Assembly: GCA_010015655.1 (NCBI GenBank)
Contig: ML976673.1
Coordinates: forward strand, 526,895 to 590,894
DNA length: 64,000 nucleotides
Direction of reading: 5' to 3'
Origin: Bimuria novae-zelandiae CBS 107.79
Taxonomy: Eukaryota > Ascomycota > Dothideomycetes > Pleosporales > Didymosphaeriaceae
Under the pieces are notes generated by a model. It was given only the letters and a program-made list of their open reading frames with translations. It was not told the DNA's origin and did not search any database. Shown here piece by piece: positions 1 to 10,862 of the stretch. Both the position numbers and the translations under genes were made by a program. Position 1 is the first letter of the stretch, and each line of letters starts with the position of its first letter.

Positions 1-507
1 GCCAGACAAGGTGTCTATCATGTAGACAAGGAAGAGTTCCTGTCAATCTACCCACGTATACGTAGGGCTGTCTTCACAGAGCAGAACATCAAGGCTGGCT
101 TTCGAGCGACAGGGCTGGTGCCTCCCTGTCCAGATCGGGTCCTCTCATGCCTGACTGTAGTCAGGACACCGTCACCACCACAGACCGTTGCTGAGACAGC
201 ATGGACAGCTGAGACGCCTCACACTACTACTCAGGTTGAGCAGCAGGCTAGGCTTATACGTGATCGTCTGCAGCGACAGTCTCAGAGCCCTACAAGCCAA
301 GCTATCGCGCAGCTTGTCAAAGGCTGTCAGCTTGCAATGAACTTAGCAACGATCTTAGTAGAGGAAAATAGAAGGCTACGAGCAGCTAACTATCGCCGTA
401 GACAAAGGCAGGACAGGTGCAGACAGTATATTGCCTCTAGAGGAGCTCTACAGGCTGAGGAAGGTCAAAGGCTGGCTGCAGAGGCTGAAAGGGTGGTTCA
501 GCAGGTA
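1..507 (+). mobile_element. Fot1/pogo-like transposase, C-terminal remnant
   Basis: An open frame enters from the left edge in frame 1 and runs without a stop to the TA at 506-507. The sequence (YHVDKEEFLSIYPRIRRAVF, then AGFRATGLVPP) is the end of the DDE_1 region of fungal Fot1/pogo transposases, followed by an Arg/Gln-rich helical tail with VEENRRLRAANYRRRQRQ. The catalytic core lies outside the window. It carries little RIP. The frame is cut by the element starting at 508. If that element and one TA are removed, the frame stays open to a stop at 2769-2771, but that stretch lacks the usual Fot1 zinc-knuckle tail, so continuity across the insertion is unproven. Presumably inactive. Confidence 0.75.
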
Positions 508-556
508 CCCTGCCGAGACAGTCAGTGCGCCGCGACACTAACGCGCCACCCCAACA
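508..556. repeat. left TIR of copy A
   Basis: 49-bp terminal inverted repeat starting CCCTGCCGAGACAGTCAGTG, identical in reverse complement to 2586-2634. It is not touched by RIP. Its inner end (GCGCCACCCC) matches the inner end of the TIR of the element at 43093, so the two belong to related families. Confidence 0.93.
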
Positions 557-2585
557 CCAGCACCGCAGCCAGCAACATAAGGCTGTAGAGTTTTACATAA
601 AAGCTTTTATCGCGAAATTTTCTAGAGTTAAGATTTTATAGAGCTATAGAAAATTACTAGCTAGTTAAATTATAAATATTTACTTAGTATTCTAATTATT
701 TAGCTACTACGCGATGCTAGCGCTAATAGCGTAAATATTACTATATTAACGCGTATAGATGCTGGCGTAGGCTTCTTCCTTTTTATAATTATATAAGTAG
801 CTTTTAAAGCATTCTAGCTTCCCTTTTTAGCAATTTTAAAACGTTTTTAAAGTTATTATTAAGCCTTGCGAGCCTATTAATAAAGGCGTTACTTAGTAGC
901 CTAATTAGCTTTTTTCTTAGCGCGCGTATTTTTAACTACTACACGCGTAACACGCTTCTCTTATAGTAGATAAGCTTTAAGCTGCCTATTTACTATCTAG
1001 ATCTCTCTCTGCTTACTTTTCTAGAGTTGTAGTTGTTGCTTTTTAGCCTTTTGTTAGCTGAGAGAATCGCGCGCCCTCTGTACGTAGGCAGGTAACTAGA
1101 AAACAGATCCTCTATGCTACTTATCTAGCTATTTAAAAGGTAGAGTCCTGCCCTTTATTTAACGCCGTTTCTGGTTTGTGAGGGCTTCTCGTAGCCCCTG
1201 ATTTTCATGCTCTAGGAGCTGCTTTTGTATAGAGATTAAGTGTATAGTGCGACTTAGCTTCTTGGCCTTATTACCTCCCCTTGTATTAATAATAACCTTT
1301 AAAAGCTGATCGATTTTGCGCTAATTAGACGCGCTAAGTACTAAAGTAGAGCTTTTACGCGATCTCTATTCTAGAGACTTATCTTTATTAAATTAGCTAA
1401 GGATTAGTGTAGGATCTAGCGGCGAGATACTTATACACTTAAAAGCTTTAGTAATTAATTACGGCGTAACTAACGTTGTCTAGGCTCTTTAAAATAGTGT
1501 AAAGAAGTCTCTTTTAGTAATTATTAATAGCCCTTAACTCTTATACAGGTATGCGGAGAGCTCGTTAGAGTAGGCGGTAGAAAGAGACTTAAACACATAG
1601 ACGTCTAGAGGCTATAGCGTATAAGTAGCGTAAGGGGAAAATATCGCAAGGAGGATCTTTTTCTAATTATAGTAGTTAATAAAATCTATAGTAACGTGAG
1701 ATCTATGCCTATTAAGGACTAAGAGTTGCTACTGCTATTAAGCCTTCTCCTTAGTATAGTGATTAAACACCTGTTTTAGCTATTAAAGCCCTATCTCGTT
1801 GTTTAACTATCTAAAGGTTAATAAGGTAATAAAGACTTTATAAGAATTAACGTTAATTTCCTTAACCTAGCTTGATTGTAGAGTCTTAGCGTCAGATTAA
1901 TAGATTAGTAATAGATTAACAGTAGATCCATCGGCGCATATACATGCGATGAGCGAGATCCACTCACGATTGCTATCCTGGATAGATTGCCTCACTTGGC
2001 GACTCTCATATATAGGCCTGTCGAAGATCCTTTTTGACCTGCCAGTGATGCCGAGTAGGAAGCCTTTTTCGTCCATATTATAAGTATACTAAGGCTCTAT
2101 GCCATGCTTTATAATTTTCTTATATAGAAGCTTAAAGTAAAGCCTATATCTTGCGCCTAAATTAGCGTTATAATAATTACTATCTAGCCTAGTCGTCCAT
2201 CGCAAGATTAGGGAGTCAGGGTAACGCCTAATAAAGTAATTAACTTATTATATAGAAATATCCTTTTTAGTAATAATTAATGTAAAGTTTTAAATTATCT
2301 AACGCGTAGGGGGTAGACCTTTCTAAGTAAGACACTATATATACTATAGGAGCTTAGATTCTTGTTATTAGTTAAGATTTTGGCAAGTCTATAGTAGCTA
2401 TGTACGCGCCTGCATGGCGCGTCTATGCTAGCGCGTTAATGTTGACCGCACAACACCAAATTCTTCTGCAATTTTTCTATATAAGAAAGTTTCTCTAGGT
2501 TCTCGTGAGTCGATAGCGATGATTGCAGCCTCAATCGGATCCATATTGGTGGAGATGCGGCGCGTCAAAGTTGAGGTGCTACATC

Positions 2586-2634
2586 TGTTGGGGTGGCGCG
2601 TTAGTGTCGCGGCGCACTGACTGTCTCGGCAGGG
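2586..2634. repeat. right TIR of copy A
   Basis: Reverse complement of 508-556 over 49 bp, followed directly by the target-site TA at 2635-2636. Confidence 0.93.
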
Positions 2635-2636
2635 TA

Positions 2637-3237
2637 CGCGAGCTAGTCGTTGATTCCAAACCACCACTTCTCCACCTTGCACCTCCACACTCAGAACATC
2701 CTCCTCAGATAATAGAACGCAATGCTGGACGGGCAAACCGACAAAGCACGAAGAATGCCGACGTTCGATGACGATGCGGGCTCGCTTGCAGAGTACCCCA
2801 GGCCCAGGATGTCGGCCGGTTATTTCTGACCGCGAGCCCCTCGCCACTTCCATGTTCTGGATCCTTGCGCCGCCACTTCAGGAAACCGCAACGGATTATC
2901 TACGCGCTAATGCTGGCTTTGCACTGCGACATACGGAACCGCGACCACTCAGCCAGGCGCGAGCCCTGCTGCGATGCTGAGTGCTGGCAGTGCCGGACGC
3001 CGTGTAGCGTGCCTGATCAGCCTAGTATGACGCGGCACGCGACTAAGTCTATGGGCGCAGTATGACCTTGCGTCCGCAGCACGGGATCGTGTGGGTACTA
3101 ATAAGCTGTAAATGTAGCTCCGTTGGATGAGTTGAGTTTCGCACAATCCCATTCAACATCTCCATACAATCTTATACGGTCTCTGCTTCAACGCGTTTGC
3201 CAACTATATAACTGCATCATCTATAAAGTTGCATTAA
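2637..3237. other. gene-free stretch
   Basis: About 600 bp with normal base composition and no RIP. Short frames on both strands resemble nothing I know. The first 135 bp extend the frame of the interrupted transposase. No second end of that host transposon is recognisable. Confidence 0.5.
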
Positions 3238-3537
3238 ATGACACCCTACAATCCCGACCTCGACGAGCAGAACCCGGCCACCATGTTCCAGTCCCTCGAT
3301 ATGATTGTGAAGACGCGGAAGGAAAGCGAGGAGCTCTCGCGGGTGCGGACGAACTCTACATCTTCGACAGCATCGGAACGACGACCGTCTATGCCAGAAC
3401 GCATCATCGTCACCGAAGACGGTATTGTAAGGGCGATCGAGACTTTCGGACCCAACCAAGAGGATGAAAGAGGACGGAAGAGCTCTGGCACACTCAGATA
3501 TTACGCTCGGTTTGGAGAGCGGCCGGTCATTGATTAA
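3238..3537 (+). CDS. hypothetical protein, 99 aa
   Basis: Single-exon frame from MTPYNPDLDEQ to RYYARFGERPVID. The protein is polar and probably disordered. A Ser/Thr/Arg-rich middle (residues about 38-55) is followed by PERIIVTEDGIVRAIETFG, which looks like a short conserved strand motif. No signal peptide, membrane segment or known domain. The ATG is the first in this frame. Codon use resembles the neighbouring real genes, and GC content is much higher than in the transposon to the left. I do not recognise the family; it could be a short regulatory or stress protein. Existence as a gene is likely but not certain. Confidence 0.5.
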   Translation: MTPYNPDLDEQNPATMFQSLDMIVKTRKESEELSRVRTNSTSSTASERRPSMPERIIVTEDGIVRAIETFGPNQEDERGRKSSGTLRYYARFGERPVID

Positions 3538-3866
3538 AGTCAACATTCGATGAACGCAGAGACGGTGGACCCGTGGGAACTTGAGAGGATTGAGAACTGA
3601 GAGGCTGGAGCGAGACGATACCCCATTGCATTTATACATGATCGCGGCTCCTAATGGAAAATATAACGGCTCGTCGGCACTCCGAATGCCCTTAGGTTAC
3701 ACATGCATGCTCGTTTACCCACTGCCTTACCGTAGAATAGCTGACTCATTGCCTCGCATGAACATCTTACACCGCACCCTTTCACTTACACAAACGAACA
3801 TACAAATATCAACGGCAAGCCTACACCCATCGCATCCATTATGATCTTGCCATCCCATCCTCAAAA

Positions 3867-4658
3867 ATGCGCCCTCCAAAACCCTCCCAAATATGCATGC
3901 GCGAGCGCGAAACCTACGAACTCATAGCCACGCACCTCGACACCTTGCCCTCCTCCCCTCCCGCCGCGCCTCCGCCCTCATCCGCCCTCCTAGCCTTCTT
4001 CTTCATAAAGCTCCCCCAAGAGCTCCGCGACATGATCTACACCTACCTAATACCGTACACGCACACGCCCTTCATCATCCAACCACCCCTCCTCTTCCTC
4101 AGTGACACCCCCTCCCACTCAAAACCTTTAACACCGTACTCACCCCTCGCGTTCCTCCTCCCACTAAAGCCCTCACCCCTCCTCCACGCCTTCCTACACG
4201 ACACAGCCACACGTGTCCTCGCGCCGTTCTTCGCGACCAACATCTTCTGGACACGCTACCGGTACACACGCGCACTGTACGATTTTCTCACCAATCCGTT
4301 CGAGGGCTCGATGTGTGTGCCTGCGCAGCACGTAAGGCGCTTGAAGCTTCTGCTAGCCCCGCCGGAGTCGTGCGAGGATGACTGGGGGTTAAGGGATGTA
4401 GAGGCGGAGTTTGAGTGGGGGGATATGTGGCCTCAGGCGAGGAGTGGGCGGTGTGCGATGTGGAGGGAGCAGTTGGAGGGGGATTTTGGGGTGCTGGGGG
4501 AACTGTTCGCGCGGAAGGGGTGTGAGGTTGGCGTTTTTATTATGGAAGGGTATGGGCGTGGGGATGCAGCGGGTGTGGAGGCCTGGGTGAGGGGATGGGC
4601 TGAAGGTATGAAAGAGAGGGGCGGAAGGGTGGAAGTTTCAAGATGCTCGTGGTTATGA
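3867..4658 (+). CDS. 2EXR-domain (F-box-like) protein, 263 aa
   Basis: Intronless frame. Residues about 46-62 read FFFIKLPQELRDMIYTYLI, the motif of the fungal 2EXR family (F-box-like proteins beginning with a leucine/proline-rich helix and a buried aromatic). The N-terminus is Pro/Ala-rich. The second half has PAQHVRRLKLLLAPPES and Trp/Gly-rich segments typical of this expanded family. No signal peptide or membrane span. These proteins are widespread in filamentous ascomycetes and mostly uncharacterised. The resemblance to F-box proteins suggests protein-protein contact, possibly in ubiquitin ligase complexes, but that is inference. The start at 3867 is the first ATG in frame. Confidence 0.75.
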   Translation: MRPPKPSQICMRERETYELIATHLDTLPSSPPAAPPPSSALLAFFFIKLPQELRDMIYTYLIPYTHTPFIIQPPLLFLSDTPSHSKPLTPYSPLAFLLPLKPSPLLHAFLHDTATRVLAPFFATNIFWTRYRYTRALYDFLTNPFEGSMCVPAQHVRRLKLLLAPPESCEDDWGLRDVEAEFEWGDMWPQARSGRCAMWREQLEGDFGVLGELFARKGCEVGVFIMEGYGRGDAAGVEAWVRGWAEGMKERGGRVEVSRCSWL

Positions 4659-4716
4659 TGCTCAGAGTTATAGACTGCAAGAGGTTGTGGTGACGCGGGT
4701 TGATGTATGGTTTGGT

Positions 4717-5843
4717 CTAGTCGACGTCGGGCACTAATTGGCCGTTGATGATCATCATGCCTTCTCTGCCCAGCTTCTTCATTGCTTTCAGGGCTTCCTC
4801 GTCACGCAGTTTCTTCGTTTCCTCGTCCGTGACTAGCACGAAGTCGTACGTGAGCAGCTTGGAGCCCTCTTTGATGTCGTACTTCTTCGCTTGCTCTGCG
4901 TTCACGGTGCCGAGGTCCACGATGAGCGACTCTTTGACACCGAAAACTGCGTCGGATGTTTCGTAAGGGTCGCCGCGGAGGTATAACGCTCTGTTGTAAG
5001 GTCAGCGACTGCTCTACCTGCAACGACCGAGGACAAGGGGACGTACGTAATCAAATGATCGAACCCTTCCTTCTCAAACATAAAATGCATATGACTTGGC
5101 CTCCAAGGATGTCTCCCCAGCTTCTCCAGCATCACACCCACAGGGCCATCGTTCGGGATGCGGTACGGCACCGGCACGATCGCCTTGAACCAGAACACGC
5201 CCTCCTTATCGCTCCTCATGATGCCTCGCCCATCGGGTCTGTCTCCGCTGTAGCTCTCGTATTGCACGTCATATGCTCCCTTGCTGTCTGTCTCCCAGAT
5301 ATCGACTTTTACATCCTGTATCGGCTTCCCACCCGTTGATTTGACCGTGCAGAGGCAGAGCAGCGGTTCGCCCTCGGGATCAGCGGAGATGGAAGATCCC
5401 GTCGATTTGTGTTGCGCATCGTGTGTGTGGTAGGGACCGAGGACCGTGCCTTCGGTTGAGGCAGGGGTTTTTGGGTGGTCGATTGAGTCGATGAGGAGGG
5501 AGAGGCCGAGCGTGTCGGAGAGGAGGATGAATTCCTTTTCTCAGAGCCAATTCAGCAATCTATTCCACCGTGTGAGACTTGGAATGAATAGTGCACTTAC
5601 CTGTCGCACATCTGTACACTTCTTACCTACCGCCGTTAAAAACTCGATTCCTGCCATCCATTCTGGTGTACTGAGTCGCGTTTCTCGCGCAAAGTCGTGT
5701 AAGTGCGATACTAGTCGTTCCAGCACATATTTTAGCCGCGCGTCGGACGTTTGCGAGTTGATTAAGTGCACGTTATCAGTTATGTTGTCAATTGTGAGGT
5801 CTTTGAGGATAGGTACGTCGACCTTTCCCTTCGTTCCTGCCAT
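4717..5843 (-). CDS. intradiol ring-cleavage dioxygenase (catechol/hydroxyquinol 1,2-dioxygenase type), 334 aa
   Basis: Three exons: 5843-5601, 5534-5047 and 4990-4717, all joined in frame. It should open catechol-type rings between the two hydroxyls using non-haem Fe(III) and O2, in the cytosolic 3-oxoadipate route. An N-terminal dimerisation helix domain (to about residue 115) is followed by the beta-sandwich core: the Tyr-rich segment YESYSGDRPDGRG (about 171), PYRIPNDGPVG (about 205), then HPWRPSHMHFMF with the HxH iron ligands, and DHLITALYLRGDPYETSDAV across the last intron. The set of two Tyr and two His ligands is complete. Length fits the catechol/hydroxyquinol subgroup (290-340 aa), not protocatechuate 3,4-dioxygenase. 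The ATG at 5843 was chosen because the upstream in-frame sequence is not family-like. Confidence 0.9.
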
Positions 5844-7703
5844 TGCGGGGTTGCTGGAGCGGGAGTTTATTTTAGAATACAAAAACACATTTGCTTGAGG
5901 AAGTGGTACTGTTAAAAGTAGTACAGGTGAAACTTGAAGAAGATAAGTTGGAATGCGCAATGTGCTCATCCCAGAGCTAGAGCATCAGTCAGGTATTATC
6001 AATTGAACGCTGAGTTCCGCGGCAAGGGCTCGATTCCGGATGAGGGGTAAACCCCAGGCACAGCATGTTGACCTGACAAAGGGAGAGATGCTCATAGGCT
6101 TCGGGCATCAGACTAAGAAGGACGCGCGCTGTTCCGCCCCGCTTGGGGGTCGCGGTGATGGGAGTCGGAGGAGAGCTCGGTAAGTGAAGAGTGTGGGGCA
6201 AGCCGGGGAACACCACGTGACATTTGAATTCGGGAAAATCCGTTGAGTCTTGCAAAAACCATTTAGACGACCAAGCCAACTAAGCACTTAAGGGAAGCAC
6301 GAGAGACAACCAGAAAGACAGCGAAAATTGGCGCAAGGACTCCTCGGCTTATACGGAATTTTCTCCGTCGTTATTATGATTCGCTGTTCGTCGCATTGTC
6401 GCATGCTCCTTTTTGTCCACGCGGAGACGTCCCCTGCTTCTCCGCGTCTGAGCAACCACGGACGTACTTCGCGTCTGAACAGGACATCCCGCGCGACCCT
6501 TCACTCAACAGTTTACCTCCATGGATATATACTTTTCGATTGAGAACGATCCACATGAAGACGTCCGTGGTCAATGTGTATAGCGCAAGAATCTATGCTC
6601 TTTCAAGATTGTCCGCCTTACTCGTAGCCTCCCGGGTCCTTGGCCCGCCCCGCGACGCTCTGTTGACACGGCGCTCACGGCTTCATAATAAACATGAAAT
6701 GCGTTACTTTGTGATTGAGCAAGTAGAGAAAACCATCCATCCGAATAGTGCTTTCTGATGGATTTTTTATGGCAGGAAGTCAACAATGATGATGATCTAG
6801 CACGACATCAGTTCGAACTCGATCATCATCATCATCATCATCATCATCATCGTACGGGCCATAGTTTTTGCTATTGCTTTTTGCGCGGGGTAAGGCAGGT
6901 GGAGCGCGAAGGAGCGACGTACTCGCATATAAGGTTTCTTTTAGAACCTTACCCAATGACCGCCGAACACAAGATCTTTGCAAAGTTGTTATTCGAGCTC
7001 GGGGCCCATCGCGTCTTCTTGCGCAGTACCTGAACAGGACTTACGGTATCGCATCGGCCAATTTTCCGCGGTGTCTTCGCCACTGGTCCCTCTTCGCCAC
7101 CAGCCCACAGCTTTACTCTCCTACAAGTCATTTTTAATTTTATTCAATCATTGCAAAGTCGCTCACGGCTCGGCAATCTGTAAATCTATCCAAGTGCACC
7201 TAGTTAGTGTGTAAATCTGCTCCGAAATCTTGGTCGAGGTTGGCCGCCCGTCCAACCGGTTACCGCGAGCGCTTTGAAGTGAATGATTTCTCTACACATG
7301 ATCTGCTCATGTAATCCTGGTCCTTGGATCAAAGGATGCTTTGGGCCGTAACCCTTTCCGCTTCAAAGACGCTTGATTTGCGAGATTGAGTCGTCGGCGC
7401 CCTAGCCCAAACCAAAAAAAAAAATATGCTCAGCGTGTTTTCTACTCCGGAAGATGTTACGGATTGCATCAAGGCTTCGATCCTAAGCGGGCTCTTTCGG
7501 TTAGTTTTTGCTATTTTGCTATTTTGCCTCATGTAGGTCCAAGGGTAACAATATGTGGATCTATGCAGTAGGCTTGGTCTATATTTTTTCTGTCTCACCG
7601 TGGAACAACGGCCTGTGAGTATAATGAGCATATCAGATTGCATGGCGTCTGAGACCAGAGGACAATTTCGAAAAGACTACTTTCAGAATCTGATCAGCAT
7701 AGA
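5844..7703. other. gene-poor stretch
   Basis: No coding sequence I can support on either strand. It holds the (ATC)10 microsatellite at 6822-6851 and an A-run near 7421. Frames of 60-120 codons here lack recognisable motifs and compete on both strands. Confidence 0.6.
6822..6851. repeat. (ATC)10 microsatellite
   Basis: Ten perfect ATC units in a row, with a few further GAT units nearby (6786-6796). It creates spurious poly-His and poly-Asp reading frames on the two strands. Confidence 0.95.
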
Positions 7704-7708
7704 CAACT

Positions 7709-7837
7709 TGTAAGGGAGGAATGGAGGAGTCTACTGAGGTTTATTGGGGGTCCCGGAGGGGCCTATATAGTACTAGACACAGGGGTAGGCAGGGGTCCTG
7801 AAACAGGGCTGAAACTAGGCCCTCATCCACTGAGACA
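7709..7837. mobile_element. solo LTR, 129 bp
   Basis: A TGT...ACA-bounded block (TGTAAGGGAGG ... CACTGAGACA) flanked on both sides by the 5-bp direct repeat CAACT (7704-7708 and 7838-7842). TG/CA ends with a 5-bp duplication are the mark of LTR retrotransposon integration. With no internal region or second LTR nearby, this is a solo LTR left by recombination. A TATATAG box lies in the middle. The size suits a copia-type or short fungal LTR. The superfamily cannot be told from the LTR alone. Confidence 0.75.
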
Positions 7838-7842
7838 CAACT

Positions 7843-8876
7843 CCAATCAGCGTCTCTCGTCCGAACGTGGACTTTGCACTAAGCTTTCATACCTGTTAGC
7901 ACAGGCGATGAGCGCCTTGCCGGCATTTCAATTGATTGTATGAACGTCTCTCGTACCGATTCACATCGATCTTCTGGTATCTTCTTGAACTGTTCCGGAG
8001 GGATATGACTGTGTCACCATCTTCACTCCTCCGTGCGCAATAATTCTCCACACCACCTGCCCTTATCCATTTCAATATATTTCATCAGCATTCCACTTTC
8101 AGTCAACGTACGTCCCAAAATTGCAGCTCGAGTGCCAAGTTTAATATCGAATCAGCGTAACAGTGCACGTTTCCTACCTCTTCCAACTAATCTAATCGAA
8201 CAGAGAGATCTGTAAAGGTAAAGGAGCTTACATACACATGGTGCTAAATAAACAGCTCGACTAAAGTGAGCTTATAGAACACTCACTCATACAAACTTCG
8301 CCACCCCGCCCAACCACACACCCTGTCGAAGTCCACTACTCACAAAAATCCACGCAAAGTGCAAAAATTATCGCGACGACCACGCGCAGGATCGAACACT
8401 TGTCAGTAGGGGACACACATGATGAGTGACCCTCAATCCGACAGCTTCTTTCCCGCAGCCATCCCTAGTCAATAGAAAACAGTCGCAGTGTTGTTTTACC
8501 ACGTCGCCAAGCATCCTTGGGGCGGGAATGTGAGTGTGTTTAAGGCTCGTAATTACTTCAAAGCGCTGCAGTATCCCACCGATCGGTTCCCTAGGGGCGG
8601 GCCAGGCCCGTGGGGCTCGGTTGGGGTAGGTTTACGCATTATTCATACAATGGGTAGATTTACGGACTACGCGGCTGCATGCAACTTTGCGATGGCTAAC
8701 AGGGGTTGGAAAATATATATAGGTGGATGGAAAGTGTGATGAGGAGGCAGGTGGCTGCAGGCCAACATGTTGGATATGTTTTTTGGCTGGCTGCATTGAT
8801 CCCTGGGCGACTTGCAGATTTGTGTATTCCGTGGCTATAGTACTTTTTCTCAATTTGAGAGTGACTAGTCGCGCAT
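7843..8876. other. gene-free stretch
   Basis: About 1 kb downstream of the nitrilase gene with no supported coding sequence. An 83-codon plus-strand frame at 8488-8739 has no known motif. Confidence 0.5.
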
Positions 8877-9997
8877 TCACAGCCTCTCTTTGACCTTTGA
8901 GCCGTTGTCATCGTTGTCCTTCGTATTTGAATGGCGGTAGTCATAGTGCCAGTCGTCCCTCGCTAGATCTGCCCTGATCTGATAGTTCTCCTCCGCGTCC
9001 TCCAGGACCTGCATATCGATATCCACAACACTCATTCCCTCTGAACAACTTCCCATCCTTACCAGCGGCCCCGTGAACGGAACCACGACCTGCGAAAGTC
9101 CCGCATACCCACGGCCAGGCGGACCTCCCGCGTTGGCAAATACAACTGCTATACCATCACATCGTCAGTAAACCCCTCGAACCTTGCTCAAAAGCCAATA
9201 GGGGAAAGAATGAGCTTACCACAAGTATTCTCAAACGCCCTACACGTCAACATACTATCCAAAAACAGCGCCTCACTACACGGATTCCTCGCCAACCCCG
9301 CCTCATTACAATCATTCAGCGTCCAAAACGTCGGCGCAAGCACGATCTTCGCGCCCTGCGCCACCAGCTCCCGCCACGCCTCCGGGAACGCCAGGTCCCA
9401 GCAGATCAGCATGCCGACCTTGCCGATCGGCGTGTCGAAGACTTCATGAACGTCGCGTCCGCTGCCGGTCAGGTGCTCGCGCTCGGGGTGCCAGAGGTTC
9501 TTTTTCACGTACTTTCCAAGAATTTTGCCTTCGTGGGAGATGAAATAGGCCACGTTGAGAAGGGTAGGCAAGGAGGTAGTGGGGGAAGGGTCTGGGTGGG
9601 ACTCTACGATTGTGCCGGGCTGGATGCAGATTTGGCATTCTTTGGCGAGCTCTTGGTATTTTTTTAGGTACGTCTCCCAGTCTTTGCACAGACCGGCGAA
9701 GGCAGGGTCTTTGGGCAGCCAGTTCGTGAGATGGTACTCTAATGGAACCCAGGGTCAGCTATGCGGAATCAAGATGATTCAGATGATTAGTAGGGAAGGG
9801 ATTGTACCAGGTAGAACAGCTAGCTCTGCTCCCTGCGCAGCAGCAGACCGTATGTATGTCGCAGCTTTGTTGAAGTTGTGCTCGGGTTGGAGGGGCTTGT
9901 GAAGTTTAGTAGGTAGTTATGACATCAAACCTCGAAATGTCGGAGAACGTACTTTTGGATAGAGCTGTATGACCGCAACTTTGCAGATGGGCGCCAT
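8877..9997 (-). CDS. nitrilase/carbon-nitrogen hydrolase family protein, 307 aa
   Basis: Four exons: 9997-9953, 9895-9808, 9738-9220 and 9148-8877; all phases fit and the total is 307 codons plus stop. The enzyme should hydrolyse a non-peptide C-N bond (amide, carbamoyl or nitrile). The catalytic triad is visible: Glu in LAVLPEYHLTNW (about residue 45, split by intron 2), Lys in VKKNLWHPER (about 121) and Cys in MLICWDLAFPEAWREL (about 156). Length suits single-domain amidase-type members rather than fused forms. Nothing in the sequence fixes the substrate; aliphatic amidase or nitrilase are both possible. No targeting signal. The start MAPICKVAVIQLYPK is the conserved first beta strand. Confidence 0.88.
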
Positions 9998-10451
9998 CTT
10001 GTTTCATACAAGTTGATTGCAACGATAAGCGAGAGATTGTGAAGCCGATCGTACGGAGTTTGTACAATGGGTGGACCCTCCGGAGGAAGTGGAGTATCGG
10101 CGATAATGCGCGGTGCGGAGATATCGTCTGCGCTAGCTGCGAAGAGATGCCGTTGAAGGGCGTGATTGGTGGACAACGAGGATCGTGAGGCTTGCAGAGT
10201 GCAAGCATATAGAACATTTCGTAAACCTTTATTTGATTTTCGAATCGAAATTTTTGTCCTCGGCCGTAAGATAATTGGAATGACGAAAAGCGCAGTAGAG
10301 CCATTTTCAATGCCGATGTGTACGCCCAGCATAGCCAACCACAACCATCAAACACTCCCCACAAACCTCCACCCAACCATTCCCCCATCCCTTCCAGTAG
10401 CCCTGGTCTCGCCCTACGTACTCCTCTTAGCTCACTCAAATTCAGAAAACC
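9998..10451. other. intergenic stretch
   Basis: About 450 bp between the nitrilase start and the EthD gene end. It may hold the promoter of the nitrilase gene and, if the EthD gene has a last intron, part of its 3' end. No separate gene is seen. Confidence 0.4.
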
Positions 10452-10862
10452 TTAGACAGGATCACTTACCGCAAACACGGCCCGGTTTGCGTTCACATCC
10501 ACAAAGCTCTCTAAATCCTTCTCAATAGCCTTCCTCTTCTTCCCGTCCGCCAATTTCCCCATGAACCTCTCATAATGTTCTTTGTTCGCAAACGTGAGCA
10601 CCGCTACACCATCGACATCACCAAGACTAAGCAGTGTGTTTGCTGCAGCGATCTCACTCGAGTCCAGAGCCGGACCAAACATTGGTGAAGTGGGTGAAGA
10701 TGGTAGATTGCGCTCGACGTAGTGCCTCGTATGCGAGAGTGGAAAATCGTACCCGACGAGCTGTTTTAGAAGCGGTACGTGTACGTTCTCCCAGTGGTGC
10801 TTGAACTCGTGTGGGCTGAGGCCTGGTTTGCGAGGGACGTTAAGAAGGACAGTGAACGTCAT
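10452..10862 (-). CDS. EthD-domain (dimeric alpha-beta barrel) protein, 136 aa
   Basis: Reads MTFTVLLNVPRKPGLSPHEF, then HHWENVHVPLLKQLVG, the hallmark N-terminal strand and helix of the EthD/ferredoxin-like alpha-beta barrel family. Fungal members act in degradation or polyketide tailoring as small dimeric enzymes. The conserved His-Trp-x-x-x-His pattern (HHWENVH) is present. The ATG at 10862 starts directly at the first beta strand; an upstream in-frame ATG at 11033 would add a Ser/Thr-rich leader unlike the family. The C-terminus is uncertain: a GTAAGT follows the codon for ANRAVFA, so a last intron may replace the final VSDPV. Function is not assignable beyond the family. Confidence 0.75.
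   Translation of the reverse strand: MTFTVLLNVPRKPGLSPHEFKHHWENVHVPLLKQLVGYDFPLSHTRHYVERNLPSSPTSPMFGPALDSSEIAAANTLLSLGDVDGVAVLTFANKEHYERFMGKLADGKKRKAIEKDLESFVDVNANRAVFAVSDPV

Larger units (their letters stand above)
508..2634 (-). mobile_element. RIP-degraded Tc1/mariner (pogo/Fot1-like) element, copy A
   Basis: A 2,127-bp element bounded by TA dinucleotides (506-507 and 2635-2636) with perfect 49-bp terminal inverted repeats. The transposase reads on the minus strand. An ATG at 2544 begins MDPIEAAIIAIDSREP with the psq-type helix-turn-helix (FLYRKIAEEFGVVRSTLTR). A frame from an ATG at 2076 keeps MDEKGFLLGITGRSKRIF, the first catalytic Asp block of DDE_1 transposases. The rest is full of TAG/TAA stops, with TpA excess and CpA/TpG loss but CpG kept, the expected RIP signature. 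It has the same length and the same internal offsets as the element at 25909-28035. Inactive as a coding unit, but its termini look intact. Confidence 0.9.

Noticed and set aside
6758..7033. Frame with a run of ten His codons
   Set aside because: Produced by the (ATC)10 microsatellite; nothing else in the frame looks coding, and the other strand gives a poly-Asp frame from the same repeat.
8380..8440. Possible tRNA on the minus strand (GTTCGATCC-like B box)
   Set aside because: The flanking bases do not pair as a T stem and no A box or anticodon stem can be placed.
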